64,000 nt of DNA, taken from the NCBI GenBank assembly GCA_030248295.1, contig JASANH010000647.1, positions 682,001-746,000 of the forward strand, given 5' to 3'. Made by a program: the position numbers and the translations under genes. The notes under the pieces were generated by a model. That model was not told the DNA's origin. It saw only the letters and a program-made list of their open reading frames with translations, and did no database searches. Source of the DNA: Mesodorylaimus sp. YZB2_4 (taxonomy: Eukaryota > Nematoda > Enoplea > Dorylaimida > Dorylaimidae). Below, piece by piece: positions 38,401 through 49,770 of this stretch; position 1 is the first letter of the stretch, and every line of letters starts with the position of its first letter.

Positions 38401-41400
38401 GACGCTTGGGAGACTCTTCGCCGCCTTTGCAACGCCGGCAAGGAGCTGGCGGACGCCGGGGTTATGAGAGTATGGGTGAAATAGGTGGGGGACCGGAAGA
38501 ATTCGCATGTCGGTCAACGTGCGAGGTTTGTGGCTTACAAATGGTTCGTCCATCGAATTTGATCCGTCATATGAAACTATCTCATAATCGAACAAATTTC
38601 ACGGCCACTGTCGAAACTCGTGGCATGCCACCGTTCAAAATCGATGTCAATGAAGGCCGTTTCATGTGGGGATGTTGCGACGAAGTGTTTGACGATCGGC
38701 AAGCTTTTATCAACCATCGGCGAGTCGTGCATGGGCCAAGTTACGTCAGCAATCCGAAGGAGTGCGAACATTGCGGACTCACGTTCAAGAATAACGTCAG
38801 CTATGTTAACCATTTGCGAACACATCGTCCTCGCGTGTGCAACATATGCGGCGAAAGTTTTGGCAATTCTGTGGTCGATCTGAATGCGTTCAGGGCGCAC
38901 ATGATTCGACACAGGGATCAAGGTACGAGATGACTATTAATTTCAGCCCCCCCCCCCGTTCTCTTTCTGATCAGACTGACTGGGCAGTTTGAAATGAGCT
39001 CTTGAAACTATTTAGACCAATGTCATTTTGGGTATATTTTGTCTCATGAATCTGTGCGATTCCAGGTTACACGGTACGCTTGCCACCGATCGAAGAGGAA
39101 TTGGCAACGCGAGAGCAACAAGAATTGTGGCGAGCGATCAACGAAGAGGAAGAGGACGATGGTTCGGAAGACGAATACAGCATATATTCAGAATCGGGTG
39201 TGGAATCGGATATCGAAGAGGACTCGTCGTCCGATGACGATGCGCCCACCGATCAAATGACGTGTCCAATGTGCGAGAAAACGTTTTCGTGCATGTATCG
39301 CTATTCGGAGCATTGGAAATTACATTGTCGGCAAGCATTCCGGGATAATCTCAATTTGAAAACGAAGCCGTTCAGTTATAAGACACGACGCGCTTCGCCG
39401 AAGTTCAAATGCAGCTGCTGTAACAGAAGATACAAGGCGGCGCAAACATTGGCCGTGCATAGTTTGACGTGCGAACGGCGACGACGAGGCGTCATACCAA
39501 CGGACGAAGCGGAAACTAGCATGGTCAGTGGCGGCTCGTCGAGAACGACCAGTCCGACCAAAGCCAGTCCTTCGAAAAGAACCACCGCAGAATCGAAGTC
39601 GAACGAAGAAGTGGACAAAAGAAAAGAGAAAGTGGTAATTCCTGTGGAGAGTGGACGTGAGGAATCTTTGAAGGAATTGGAGGATCAACTGGATATTCGT
39701 CCACCAAAGAAAAAGAAATATGTGCCTGATTTTGTGGAGAAGGCTTACGTTGTGGAATGGGATACGACGAAGCAACCATCGGACAATCCGTATCTTTGCC
39801 AGAATTGCAATCAATCGTTTGGAGATTTTCTCACATTGATTATGCACGTAAAGACGCATATCGCCCATCCGATTTCCGAGTTCGATGAAAATGAAGATGG
39901 CACCAAGACTGCGGAAGCTACCGAGAAGCCAGCTGAAGGCGAAGAAACTGGCGAGAAAGAGGAAAATAAAGGGAAAGACAAGGACGAGAAGGTCACAGTT
40001 AGTATTTTGCGTATTCGCACGAGCACTGCGGATGCCTTGGGAAAGCATTCGTGTCAAGTTTGCGGACGGTGTTTCCAAGATTCGAAGGCATTGAACAACC
40101 ATTTGGACGACGCTCATCGGCCGCACAAGCAGCATCGTTGTCGTTTATGCCGTCGTCGTTTCTGGACGTCAGCTGGTCTGCAAAGACACGAACGTCGCCG
40201 ACACAACGCTTCAGGTCTCTATCATTATTGCAACGTGTGCGGGAAGAAATTTGTGAGCATGGAAACATTGAACGCTCACGAATCGAAGCACGAATTATCG
40301 AATTCGTTATACCAATGCGAGGATTGTACGGTATCGTTCTTCGGATTGCAACAGTTGAAGCAGCATTTCAAAGATCACCACCAAGGCGTATCGATCATGT
40401 CGTGCCCGATATGCGCACGTATTCATACTGATTCGAAGGCCTTGAATGAGCATTTCGATAGCGAGCATCCCAATGTTCGCACGTTGTGCAGAGTATGCAA
40501 CAAAGTGTTCCATACGCCGGCCGAAGCTCGTCGACATCGCCGTCGCCTGCATATGGGAAAAGGCAAAACGTCGGAATCGTGTACGTTGTGTGGAAAGAAA
40601 TTCTTCGATAAACGTGATTTGGCAATTCATATGTGGCGTCATTTGTCGGCCAAGAGTCATCAATGTCGAATTTGCGATCAACCGTTCGACAATGACGAGG
40701 ATGTGCGAACGCATTTGGAGAGCAAGCACGAAATAAGTTGGCTGGATAGTCGGGATCTGATCGTACATAATTCCACTATATTTGGAAAGACAACAACGGA
40801 AGAGGAATTGGCCGATGAACGTCGTTTCAGCTGCCACGTGTGCGGAAAGAAATTCAATAGCAAGACGGCAGTCAAAGAGCATTTGAACGAGGGTGTGCAT
40901 AAACGTGCAAAGAAACGAGAATGTACAAGTTGCGGAATGAAATTCTCAAAACCGTGGGCACTGTCCGATCATATGAATCGTCGTCATCGTCAAGAGTTTA
41001 TCGCAGGTCAGGCAGCGGTGCATGGCGCGGATCAAGCGGCGACTGGACAAGGACAAGGTGAGCAGCCTGACAGACCTGTGGTTAGAGCGGTGATGATGTT
41101 TATGGATCTGACGGGTGCGCCTTTACCCTCTGGTGGGCGCACCAGCATTTGGTGATGCGAACAGTCTGAAACTACATGTCTTCCCCCGCCCCATCGCGGA
41201 AGAGTGTATCCATCAGAGTACATTGTTTGTGGCACAGCCCTTATATACTGTAAGTTCTCTTTTCAGCGATATCAGCGGAGGTAGCTCAGTTGCTGCTGAA
41301 TCAAGGCCAATGGGGTAACGTTACTGGCGATAACGTCCAAATGATCGTGGCAGACGAGGCTACGGCGGCGGCGGTAATGGCTGCTGCTGGAGGAAATCAA

Positions 41401-41749
41401 GAGTATCAGGTAATTAACGGCAGCTGGTTAATCGATTACTCTGAGGGGAAGGGTATCAATCAATATGCATGCTTCAGGTGTTATTGGTGCAAAACGAAAA
41501 CGGAGAAACGGTGCAGCTGGCGCTGGGGCCGCAGGCGCAGTTGGAATTGGCCCAGTTGCAACAACCCGAAGAAGAGGTAAGTTACTGTACTGATGCTGAT
41601 TTGTTTCTTGTTTTCACGGATACAGTATATAGGGCTGTCTTTTTCAGGCTGAAGGCCAGCGCACGACGCAATCGCACCAGCAAGCTGGAATTGTGGGACA
41701 ACCCATGGAAATCGACGAAACGAATTATCAACAGTTCTTGAATCAGTAA
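35408..41749 (+). CDS. Large multi-C2H2 zinc-finger protein, about 1666 residues
   Basis: Exons: 35408-35660, 36323-37554, 37629-37865, 37923-38337, 38395-38922, 39066-41057, 41267-41409, 41478-41576, 41648-41749; phases agree throughout. I count about 24 C2H2-type fingers. One is in exon 1 (CRQCNKWFASAASLESHKRIH), three in exon 2, seven in exons 4-5 and about thirteen in exon 6, some irregular (for example a Cys-Cys-linker-deviant finger with WGCCDEVF). Few fingers are joined by classic TGEKP linkers. Gln-rich and acidic disordered stretches separate the clusters, and exon 6 begins with a long Glu/Asp/Ser run. The C-terminal exons encode a finger-free Gln/Ala/Val-rich region ending EIDETNYQQFLNQ. 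It is a probable nuclear DNA- or RNA-binding regulator. I do not recognise an orthologue. The 57-nt intron at 38338-38394 leaves the frame open if retained. Confidence 0.88.
38338..38394 (+). other. Frame-preserving 57-nt intron in the zinc-finger gene
   Basis: GTGAGG donor and CTTTTAG acceptor bound exactly 57 nt without an in-frame stop. Retention would add 19 hydrophobic residues between two fingers. The hydrophobic composition, unlike the surrounding zinc-finger sequence, favours removal. Confidence 0.6.
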
Positions 41750-42058
41750 TCGAGAGCAGTGACAGGTTGGAATGTTTTCTTTTTATGGGTTAAACATAAG
41801 TTGAATTTGAAGTTTTGGAAATTTTGTGGGTTAGCAACGGATTCTGTTACGTTTAAAAACCGCATCTTAAAATAGTTTCTGTAGCGCCTTAGGACAGGAT
41901 GCGTCTTCAGTATGACAGCAAGCGATGTTTTTTTTTTGTTTTTTTGACACGCATGTCCTAGGATCGTTAGACCTTTAGTGTTCATGATTATGGTGTGTGC
42001 TTATGGCACTCATTTATTTCATTCATTACGCGTAATGATGCTGTATGTAATTATTATC
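41750..42058. other. Convergent 3' ends
   Basis: About 310 bases separate the stop of the plus-strand zinc-finger gene from the stop of the minus-strand testican-like gene, so this holds the 3' untranslated regions of both. AT-rich; nothing else is seen. Confidence 0.6.
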
Positions 42059-43793
42059 TTATTGGAAACAAACGCACCATTCCTGCAAGGACAGTCTGCT
42101 ATCTACATTTCTATCACATCTGTCTAAGAAGGGCTTTATACACGGCTCGTATTGATCATAGGTCAATGCGTATAGTTCATCGGCGTCCAGGCCGTCGTTG
42201 TTGTCATGGTCGAGCTGACTGAACATCCAGAGGGCTTCTCTGCGACAGGCCACGTGCAAATTACCTGAAAGCCACGAGCAATGTGGGGTGGGTCGGAGGG
42301 AGGGCAGGGGCTTACGTCTACGCCAGGTTGAGGATGGGACAGGCTCGTGATGTGTTTGCATGTCCCTAAACCATTGGAGAAGTCGTACGCCGATGTCCAA
42401 CAGCTGTTCTTGGTTGCAACCTGAAAAGGGAAGTTGGTCGTAAGTGGGCGGGAGGGAGGTTGACCGCGCCCTGGTGTCTGATGTTAGGAGCACATGTAGT
42501 GCCGACTGTTCACATAACACAAGGCCCACTCGAACTTGCATGTGCCCGAGTATCCATTGATAAGGTACGGGTACACCTTTTTTATGAGCTGCAGGATTTC
42601 GAAGCTACCTTATGTTGGACAGTGCAGATAATGCGTATGACACAGCCATGTCGCACTTACGTTTCTTTTTGGCCTGTTCTCCATTGTTGGCTGCTCTGTG
42701 ACCCGCGTTGGCACCGACAGCATTCTCGTTGAGCGTGTTGGGCAGGTCGTACATGTTGGGCCTGGCCATGGCTGCCCGATTTCGCTCCTTCCTTTTCAGT
42801 GATCGATAATGGTTGGCTAGTTTTTGACGTACTCGATCAGGATCCCATTCGAGGGCATTGTTATTGCCATCCGATTTAGCCATTCCTGGCCGAAGCGGGG
42901 CCTCATTCTCAGTGGGAGGAGATAGGGATCGATGTCGCTGTTTGATGGACGGACTGATAAACTGGCGGACTGGCTGGTGCCGTCGACGAACACTTTCGCC
43001 TTCGTCCGTTTCGGCGACGTCGGGGCGTCGAAAAAATACTTTCTGGCCAGGGCTGAAAATATAAATTGTCTGATTTTTTAGTCTGGATGAAAAGAGGAAC
43101 CTGGCGCTGGCAGGGTCAGAAGGCGGGTGTCGGATTGGTGGTTCTTGTCAGCAAGGACGATGATGGCTGGGAACAATTGGGTGTCTGCTTTGGTGCACAT
43201 CCTGAGATCATTCGTAACCGACGTCATGGGCACCTCGAACTGACTGCGACACGCTGGTGTTAACTCTTTCTGATCTTCGGATAACGAACGGGAAAAACAC
43301 TACCAACCCCATGGAAATCGTCCAAGTTTCCACTTGTGCGAACCGTTATTTCTAGCCATCTCCATAAACCGCTTGCTGCGGATACCTGCCCTGGCCCAAA
43401 TCCCGCTCTACAACCGCCTCTTACGCTTCTCGAAGTTTTTTCCGACCCAAGCAAATTGCATCCTCGCCTTTGACCAGACAATAATCCCGTTTTCTACAGT
43501 TTAGTACTCGGCAGAGTTCACCTGGAAAACACCCATTTCAAGGATTATTCCAATCAAACTTCGGATCCAATCTTACTGTCCCCAAAATTTGACCTGTCGT
43601 AGACCGTCCATACTTCCTGAGCTGATGTATTTGACTGCAAAACCGACGTACAATTTCTAGAAACCGGAAATGTACGGTTTATCTGGTGGCTTACCATGTG
43701 AACATTCTCAGACTGGCCCAAATCCGAAACTTGAGCCCGTGACAAATGAATAAGCACAATTATAAACAAAATAGTAAATACAATCGAAGGCAT
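42059..43793 (-). CDS. Testican/SPOCK-like secreted protein with SPARC-type calcium-binding domain
   Basis: Six exons on the minus strand: 43793-43695, 43634-43577, 43521-43425, 43052-42661, 42420-42316, 42264-42059; phases agree and give 318 residues. Exon 1 is a signal peptide (PSIVFTILFIIVLIHLSRA). Exon 3 encodes the testican N-terminal Cys motif (ELCRVLNCRKRDYCLVKGED). Exon 4 is basic and disordered. Exons 5-6 encode the SPARC extracellular calcium-binding domain: LLQWFRDM, then an EF-hand pair LDHDNNDGLDADELYAL and DRCDRNVDSRLSLQEW with flanking Cys in YEPCIKPF and WCVCFQ. Testicans are matrix proteoglycans that modulate proteases and signalling. The frame stops right after CFQ, so the thyroglobulin domain and acidic tail of vertebrate testicans are absent, and I see no Kazal-type domain in the intron where it would be expected. 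Confidence 0.8.
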
Positions 43794-44721
43794 GTTTGAA
43801 ATAACCGCAATGCGGCTTCCTGGATGAAAACTTTTTGCACCTCGCAAGCTGTTTGAACTCGGCAACAGAAAAGGCTGGCAGTAGCAGCGTCTCGAAGTTA
43901 GAAGTGTCTTCCTCGGGTCTGTCGTCTACACGAGCACTCGAGCATATATCACGTTTCACGATAGCATAAGTTCTCAGGAAATGTGAAATGGAGTTGTATT
44001 GAGGCAACAGCCGTCTTGTTGATCACTCGCTGGCCAACTGGCACCGCTGCTTTTCGTATAGGTCGACACCAAGGTGATTTGAGTTATGCTCAACTAGACA
44101 GTGATGCATAATGAGTGAAAACCAGCATTTGCCTGAACATATTCCACCTCTCAGGCAAAAACCTGATGGTACTTGCTTGTAGTTGTTATTGTTAATTCTT
44201 TTCTAACATACGATCGAGTTCGCGCGCAAAGAAACATAAAAGGACCAATTGCCACTCAAATTTGGGTTTATATCAGGCACTATACTCGACCAGATTGGAA
44301 CCACCCACGGAGAACGAGCGGACTCGTGGTGGCGAATTGAAGAAACAACATCGATTTCTCCCTAATCGCTAGTGCCAAGACAAAAATAATGGTCTTTTTT
44401 TACCCAGTATTGTTTTCCTGGCAACTGAACTCCCCAGATTCCTAGTTGACACAGCTTTCATACTGCTCTCACTGGAAACCTACCGCACACTTCTAATGCT
44501 GTACAGAATCCACCATTGCCGTATAACTGTGTTGTGCGACATCAGAACCAGTCGAACTGGTTTTTACGAGTATCTAAATTGAGAATGAAAGGGGGCGGTT
44601 TGCAAGTGATATGGATCGCGTTATGGCATGCCCGTAAAATACGAAGGCCCTACCTAGTTCTTTTGTAGAGTGACTACTGCAGTCTGTCGTCAGCGCAAGT
44701 CTGCTGGAAGTCAACTAAGAT
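43794..44721. other. Divergent intergenic region
   Basis: About 930 bases lie between the start of the minus-strand testican-like gene and the start of the plus-strand cyclase-family gene, so this could hold both promoters. No specific element is recognised. Confidence 0.5.
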
Positions 44722-45795
44722 ATGACAAGTTTTTATTGCTTTGGTTTATTTCTACTTTTGGCGAACTTGGTCGGCTCAGCACCGCTCGAGTACTTGTACA
44801 GTAAATGTCAGTACTTGGATCTGACCCACGAATTTAATTCTGATACGATTTATTGGCCTACCTACGAGCCATTCAAAAAAGAAACTCTTTTTCAAGGTTT
44901 GGCTGCTTCGAAATAAATGTACAAGGACTCTTTGCTATTCGAACTGTTTCTAGGCAAAACTCAAGGCGGATATTATTACGAAGCCTACAAGTTTTGCGCA
45001 GCCGAACATGGCGGCACTCATTTGGACGCACCGATACATTTCAGCGAACATGGGAGAACTGTGGAGCAAGTACGGGCTATAGTTCGTGGACATGACTCTG
45101 GCCTAATCAGAAACTGCACTTGCTACAAATTGCGCTCGCCAACGTCAGAAGTCTCGGCTGTTGTGATCCAGCCAATAACGGTGCTTTCATCAGAGCTTGT
45201 TTTTCTTTCAGATTCCTTTACAAACATTTGTGGGCGAGGCATTCGTGATCGATATCAAGGACAAAGTGCAAAAAAATCGTGATTACGCCCTTACCGTCTG
45301 CGACATCCAAGACTACGAGGCCAAGCATGGCCAGATCGAAGATCAGGCGATTCTAATTGTGAACACAGGATACGGAGTGCACTGGCCCAATAAGCTTCTG
45401 TACATGGGATCCGACGTTCCACACGATGCATCCAACTTACATTTCCCTGGTATTGCTGTCTTCAGCTGATCACAGGGAGAAAAGTGACTTTAGTTCTTGT
45501 AGGAGTGTCTCCTGAAGCGGCGAGCTGGCTCATCTCGAACCGTTCGATCGCTGTGTTAGGAATCGATACGGCGTCCATAGATCCGGGGCCTTCGAAAGAC
45601 TTCAAGGTGCATCAACTGATAATGGGCGAGAATATTCCCAGTTTCGAGAACTTACGCAACGTGGACAAGTTGCCTCCTCGGGGAGCTACAATCGTCGCTT
45701 TGCCCATGAGCATAACGGGTGGTAGCGGGGCCCCCCTGCGAGCTTTTGCTGTTGGTTGGGATGGTCCTGACGATCCTTGCCGGAAAACACGTTAA
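44722..45795 (+). CDS. Secreted cyclase/kynurenine formamidase-family hydrolase
   Basis: Four exons, 44722-44896, 44954-45069, 45212-45449 and 45503-45795, join in phase to give 273 residues. The N-terminus is a signal peptide (TSFYCFGLFLLLANLVGSA). The body has the family hallmarks: YLDLTHEFNSDTIYWPTYEP near residue 32, the metal-binding signature EHGGTHLDAPIHFSEHG near residue 78, and TGYGVHWPNKLLYMGSD. In the cyclase fold (PF04199) this His/Asp set binds a divalent metal and hydrolyses amide or lactone-like bonds; bacterial members are arylformamidases. Secretion suggests an extracellular or lumenal substrate, and formylkynurenine is only one possibility. Intron 1 is 57 nt with an in-frame stop, so it must be removed. 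The end (GWDGPDDPCRKTR) lacks membrane anchors. Confidence 0.85.
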
Positions 45796-46522
45796 TCAAG
45801 TCGTCAGTTATTACTTCATCATCACTGCTTCTCGCGCAGCTATTGTGATTTTCAGATTTCTTAAGCTTTTTTGAAACCTGTTGCCTCCGCCCCCGTTTCT
45901 TACTGTCGATATGACATTTGTGCCTGTACATCTTACACGTCCCAGCGCGTACTTGATTTATTCGCTGTCATTGACGTCAGTTACAAGATATGACGCATTT
46001 CACATTACCTGCGCCTTGTCCTCACCTTCAAAACAATGCCTACTCTGCTGGGTACCGAGAATATAAATCCCTTTCTGCCAACAACTTGGCAAAAGCTGTG
46101 CATCTAGGCAGATTCATTAGCGGACTGGCTCCAGGCAGCCCCACCGCGAGTGTTAATGTAGACTGTAAAATCGATAAGGAAATCGGAAAGATTAGTTGCG
46201 ATCTGGATAAACGACTATCGGGCGAAATGGACAACTCGGATATATTTGGAGCGGCCATTTTATTGATGGGTATTGATCGTGGGCAGCTCCCCTGTAGAAG
46301 CTCCCCTGTACGGATAGTAGAAGCGAGGGACAGAAAGGGGCTTCAAGGAACATGAACTGCGGTTTCTGTGGCACATTTTAAAGTTTTAGCCAAGTCGAAA
46401 TTTAGTGCAAGACTCTTCCGCAGTGCTAACAACAGTTAATAAAGCATGCAAACTTCGTACAGTAAAGTTCGTTAAATCGAAGTCTTTGACCAAAAATAAG
46501 ACACCACGAACATAAAGCCGCG
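45796..46522. other. Intergenic with a weak ORF
   Basis: The plus-strand frame 45990-46355 has a coding-like middle section (Lys/Asp-rich, VDCKIDKEIGKISCDLDKR) but no signal, domain or supporting splice site. The tandem AGCTCCCCTGTA doublet at about 46286-46311 lies in it. I leave it uncalled. Confidence 0.4.
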
Positions 46523-47329
46523 TCAAATACTCGCGCAGGTCGCATTGACTTGATCGCTTCCGCTGTCACGGTCTGAGTAATAGCCTTTCATCATTTGTTT
46601 GACCACATAAGCGGCCAGTGTGGTCCATGCGAAAGATGCACGCACTCGCTCTTTAGGGTTTCTGAACTTGGCCATTGCATATGCTCTGTCCATGGGCGAG
46701 GACGGATGCCAAGTGCCACTCGACGCACCTCCACTGTAACCCGAATCACAATCCTCTTCATTCTCGACCCCGTGCAGCTCAGCCCTTCGACGCATGATCA
46801 TAGACACGGCCTTCTCGAATACCCTGAAATGTTTTGTTTGAGCATTCGCGACGTACTGACGGTGTCTACGACCCAACTCGACCAACCGATCGTCCAAATG
46901 TTGGGGCTGGTCGCAATATTTCACACACAGTGTTAACATGCTGACAAAACGTATGATGTGACTTTGAATATCAGCGACCGATCGTAAAGGTAAATTTTTG
47001 GCGGACTCGGCAGATAGGCACGTGAAAAAATTTTTCACTTCTGGCTCTAAACGAAATACTTCTTCGAAGATTTCTAGCCCCACTTCGTAAGCTTGCTCGA
47101 TGGAGTTGGAAGGCCAAGTTTTTCTCAGTAAATGAGCTTCGATCAAAGATAATCCATTGGATAAGATGTTAGCACTCGTCGAAGCCAGCGATGCCATCGA
47201 ACTGAGACCTTGGGCAGAAATAGGCCTCAGCTCGGAAACGGACCATTCGTAACGACTACTATGAGTCGATGAAAACTTTCGCTGAAAATTTGACACGCGT
47301 CTCGACGTTGTGCTACAACCCGTGCCCAT
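46523..47329 (-). CDS. Globin with probable N-terminal acylation
   Basis: A single minus-strand frame of 268 residues starts at the ATG that gives MGTGCSTTSRR. Gly2 followed by a small residue at position 6 fits an N-myristoylation signal, and Cys5 a palmitoylation site, as seen in several membrane-attached nematode globins. The globin fold spans residues about 65-165 plus a C-terminal helix: IEAHLLRKTWP (A helix), VKNFF with the CD1 Phe, QSHIIRFVSMLTLCV (E helix region), LGRRHRQYV with the proximal His, and VFEKAVSMIMRRR (G). A Gly/Ser/Glu-rich insert of about 40 residues separates G from a final helix (RASFAWTTLAAYVVKQMM). Expected role is haem-based redox or oxygen sensing at the membrane. 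The absence of introns is notable. Confidence 0.82.
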   Translation of the reverse strand: MGTGCSTTSRRVSNFQRKFSSTHSSRYEWSVSELRPISAQGLSSMASLASTSANILSNGLSLIEAHLLRKTWPSNSIEQAYEVGLEIFEEVFRLEPEVKNFFTCLSAESAKNLPLRSVADIQSHIIRFVSMLTLCVKYCDQPQHLDDRLVELGRRHRQYVANAQTKHFRVFEKAVSMIMRRRAELHGVENEEDCDSGYSGGASSGTWHPSSPMDRAYAMAKFRNPKERVRASFAWTTLAAYVVKQMMKGYYSDRDSGSDQVNATCASI

Positions 47330-49084
47330 GTTTCCTACCACGAATAATCGACTTTGGCATGGCCGCACCACACCGATCCACCAAGTCCCGGGAATGGCGA
47401 CTGGTACGTGGGAAAGCCCAATTCACTCCTCAATCCTATCTATGAAACAAAGCTAAGTGAACATTCCCCGCAACTCGAGCCATGGATGAATGCTGGCTCA
47501 GCATCGAGCTTAATAAGCTTCCCAAGTCGGCGAAATGATGAACTCATTTACAGACCGAAGGTTGCCCAGGTAACGTACACAAGCATTGGTTTGACCCGTT
47601 GGAGAATCTTCGTTCTGTTGCCTAGCCGGCACTTTGCTGTTGGTTACCTTGGAGCCGCTGGCGTTTCATACAATGGAGGGGAAGCTCGTACTAGATCACG
47701 GTACCTGAACAAGCTCCTAAGCAGTTGACGGGATATACGCCACAGCTAAGTTAGCAGCGAGCTCGGAGTCCCAGCCCACGTACAAGTCTCCTGACCACAA
47801 ACGAATGTGCCTATCCTGCCATTGTTTCTTTCTGTCTCTCGACACTGCAAAGGGTTGTTTCTTTTTTTGTGAGCCTAGGCTCCTGTGTACGGCACTGGAT
47901 GAGACTAGTCCGCGTAGTCCGCGCGAGGTGGTTCAAAGTAATTGTCTGGCTTGTGTCTATGCTCTTCCTGCTAGCAGCCTGGCTTTCTTCGCGGGCACGC
48001 AATATACGCGTGATCTCGCTGGTCACGAGCAGTCAATGGGGATCAATCAAGCAAAGACGTTTACCTGGTCACAGTGAGCCTTCTTTTCCCACTTTTCCTT
48101 GTCTAACGTCACTTCCGCACCAATTCAGGTGCAGCACTCACTTCATTACGCAGTGAGCTGACATGATCACGTGAAGCTGCTTTCTTCGTCCTAGAGGACA
48201 CCAGACTGTCACACCTGGAGCAATCAGTAAAAGTCGAGGGCACAGGAGGATAATAACCAGAGAAGAAGATGTACCTTCTGAGGGGCGCGACAAGCCGGTA
48301 ATTCCCTGGTCACTGCTTATTTTTGGTTTTGGATAGATTCTCACAATGGAGTGAATTGCTCATACAAATTTCTTGTGGTGTTTGCTTGGTACCAGTTTGT
48401 TTGCTTTCCCCTTCGCTCGAGCTGTATATCTGGGCTAAATGGTGCGAAGCCATCCGTTTATCGATCGGCCCAGGCCAGTATCCGCGAGTAAACCTGATCC
48501 ATCACAATGCAGTGCAGAGCAAGATGAAGGTTGTTTCACAGGCCACGTTGGGATCTGCAGTGCGCGTTCATGTTTGTTAATCAACCACTGGTCACCAACC
48601 GAGCACTAGTCCAAGATCAGAAATCATCTGCTGCATGACTGGTAATCAGCCGTGCAAGATCAAGAGTCGAGTGTTGCAAGAACCGTACTTGGAATATCCT
48701 GACAAGCTCGTGTCATTGGTTTACTCTGCATCAGTGAAATCATCTATGTAAAACATTCTGTCGAATCCACACTGGCACAGGCGATACAGAGGTGATTCAG
48801 GGACATTGCACCTCACTATCATCCGAGTGAAATACATACCAGCGATCAAATTATCCCGATGGGGATACACGCTGGCTGAATTTTTTTAATGTTGGACTCA
48901 AAAGCCAAGCCGAGGTGACAAACCATCAAGGCAATGAAGCACTCAGATCGGCGAAGAAACAAACGTTGCAGGGGGTCAGCTCGGAAGTTGAGCGAAAAAG
49001 TTCCTTTTACTGTAAAGATGGACTGACTTTCGTGTCTGCAGGTTCGCTTCCAATAATTTATGTTTTACCGAATACGTGTGTGCT

Positions 49085-49260
49085 GTTCAGTGATCGATTA
49101 TTACCAGTGATCAGGATTAGTGCCGATCACTGATCAGCAGGGCATGTGTTTGCTGACTGCTGACATGATCAATCATTAATCATCGACTGCTGAGTGATCA
49201 ACGATTTTGTTAATCGCCAATTATCAGTGGTCATCAAGTTTGTTTGACAAATCGTCAGTG
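49085..49260. repeat. TGATCA-rich degenerate repeat
   Basis: The strings TGATCA, GATCA and their near variants (TGATCGAT, AGTGATCA, GTGGTCATCA) occur at least ten times in about 175 bases, often paired with CTGCTGA. The motif is palindromic, so the segment reads similarly on both strands. Confidence 0.6.
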
Positions 49261-49674
49261 TGCAACGCTTTACATTTTTTCGAGGCCTTAGACTTTCAAG
49301 TCATTAAAAATATCCCTGAAGGGGAAATAGATAGGGTTATTCCTATTGTCCGCTGAGAACTTTTTATTATGCTTCCATTAAAAATTTTAACTTGGCTCTA
49401 CAGTCGAAGTTGCTCAGCTCAGGTGTGAGGTTTCATGATTTTATACTGTACTTTCTGCGCTAAGGGTGAAAATCAGGTGTGTCTACATGAATGGCAGCAA
49501 CGAGGCCTAGCTTTACAGCCTTAAGCCGCTAAAGCCACATCCACAGCAGCCACCAGCAGGATCTAACATAAACATCTATGTAACCTTCATTCATTCATTG
49601 TTTATTCGATAGACTAACGCAGGATGCGCACTCAAAGTCTATGAAACACGACACTCAAGCCCAAAGTATAGTTG

Positions 49675-49770
49675 GATGCGATGCGACACTTTTGGGTCAA
49701 CTGACAATGTAAAAAGGTGCCTAAAACGTCGCATCGCAAGCTTACTTGACGCATCGCATCGAACTATACC
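49675..49770. repeat. Inverted repeat with TGCGATGCGAC arms
   Basis: TGCGATGCGAC on the plus strand at about 49677 is matched by its reverse complement GTCGCATCGCA at about 49728, leaving a loop of some 40 bases. A further GACGCATCGCATCG follows immediately. This could form a stem or mark a small mobile element; no target duplication was identified. Confidence 0.6.

Noticed and set aside
39320-40135. 271-codon minus-strand ORF
   Set aside because: Exact antisense of the zinc-finger exon; its Phe/Leu-rich content is what reversed Lys/Glu-rich codons give.
47354-47728. 124-codon plus-strand ORF overlapping the globin start
   Set aside because: No domain and antisense to the globin 5' end.
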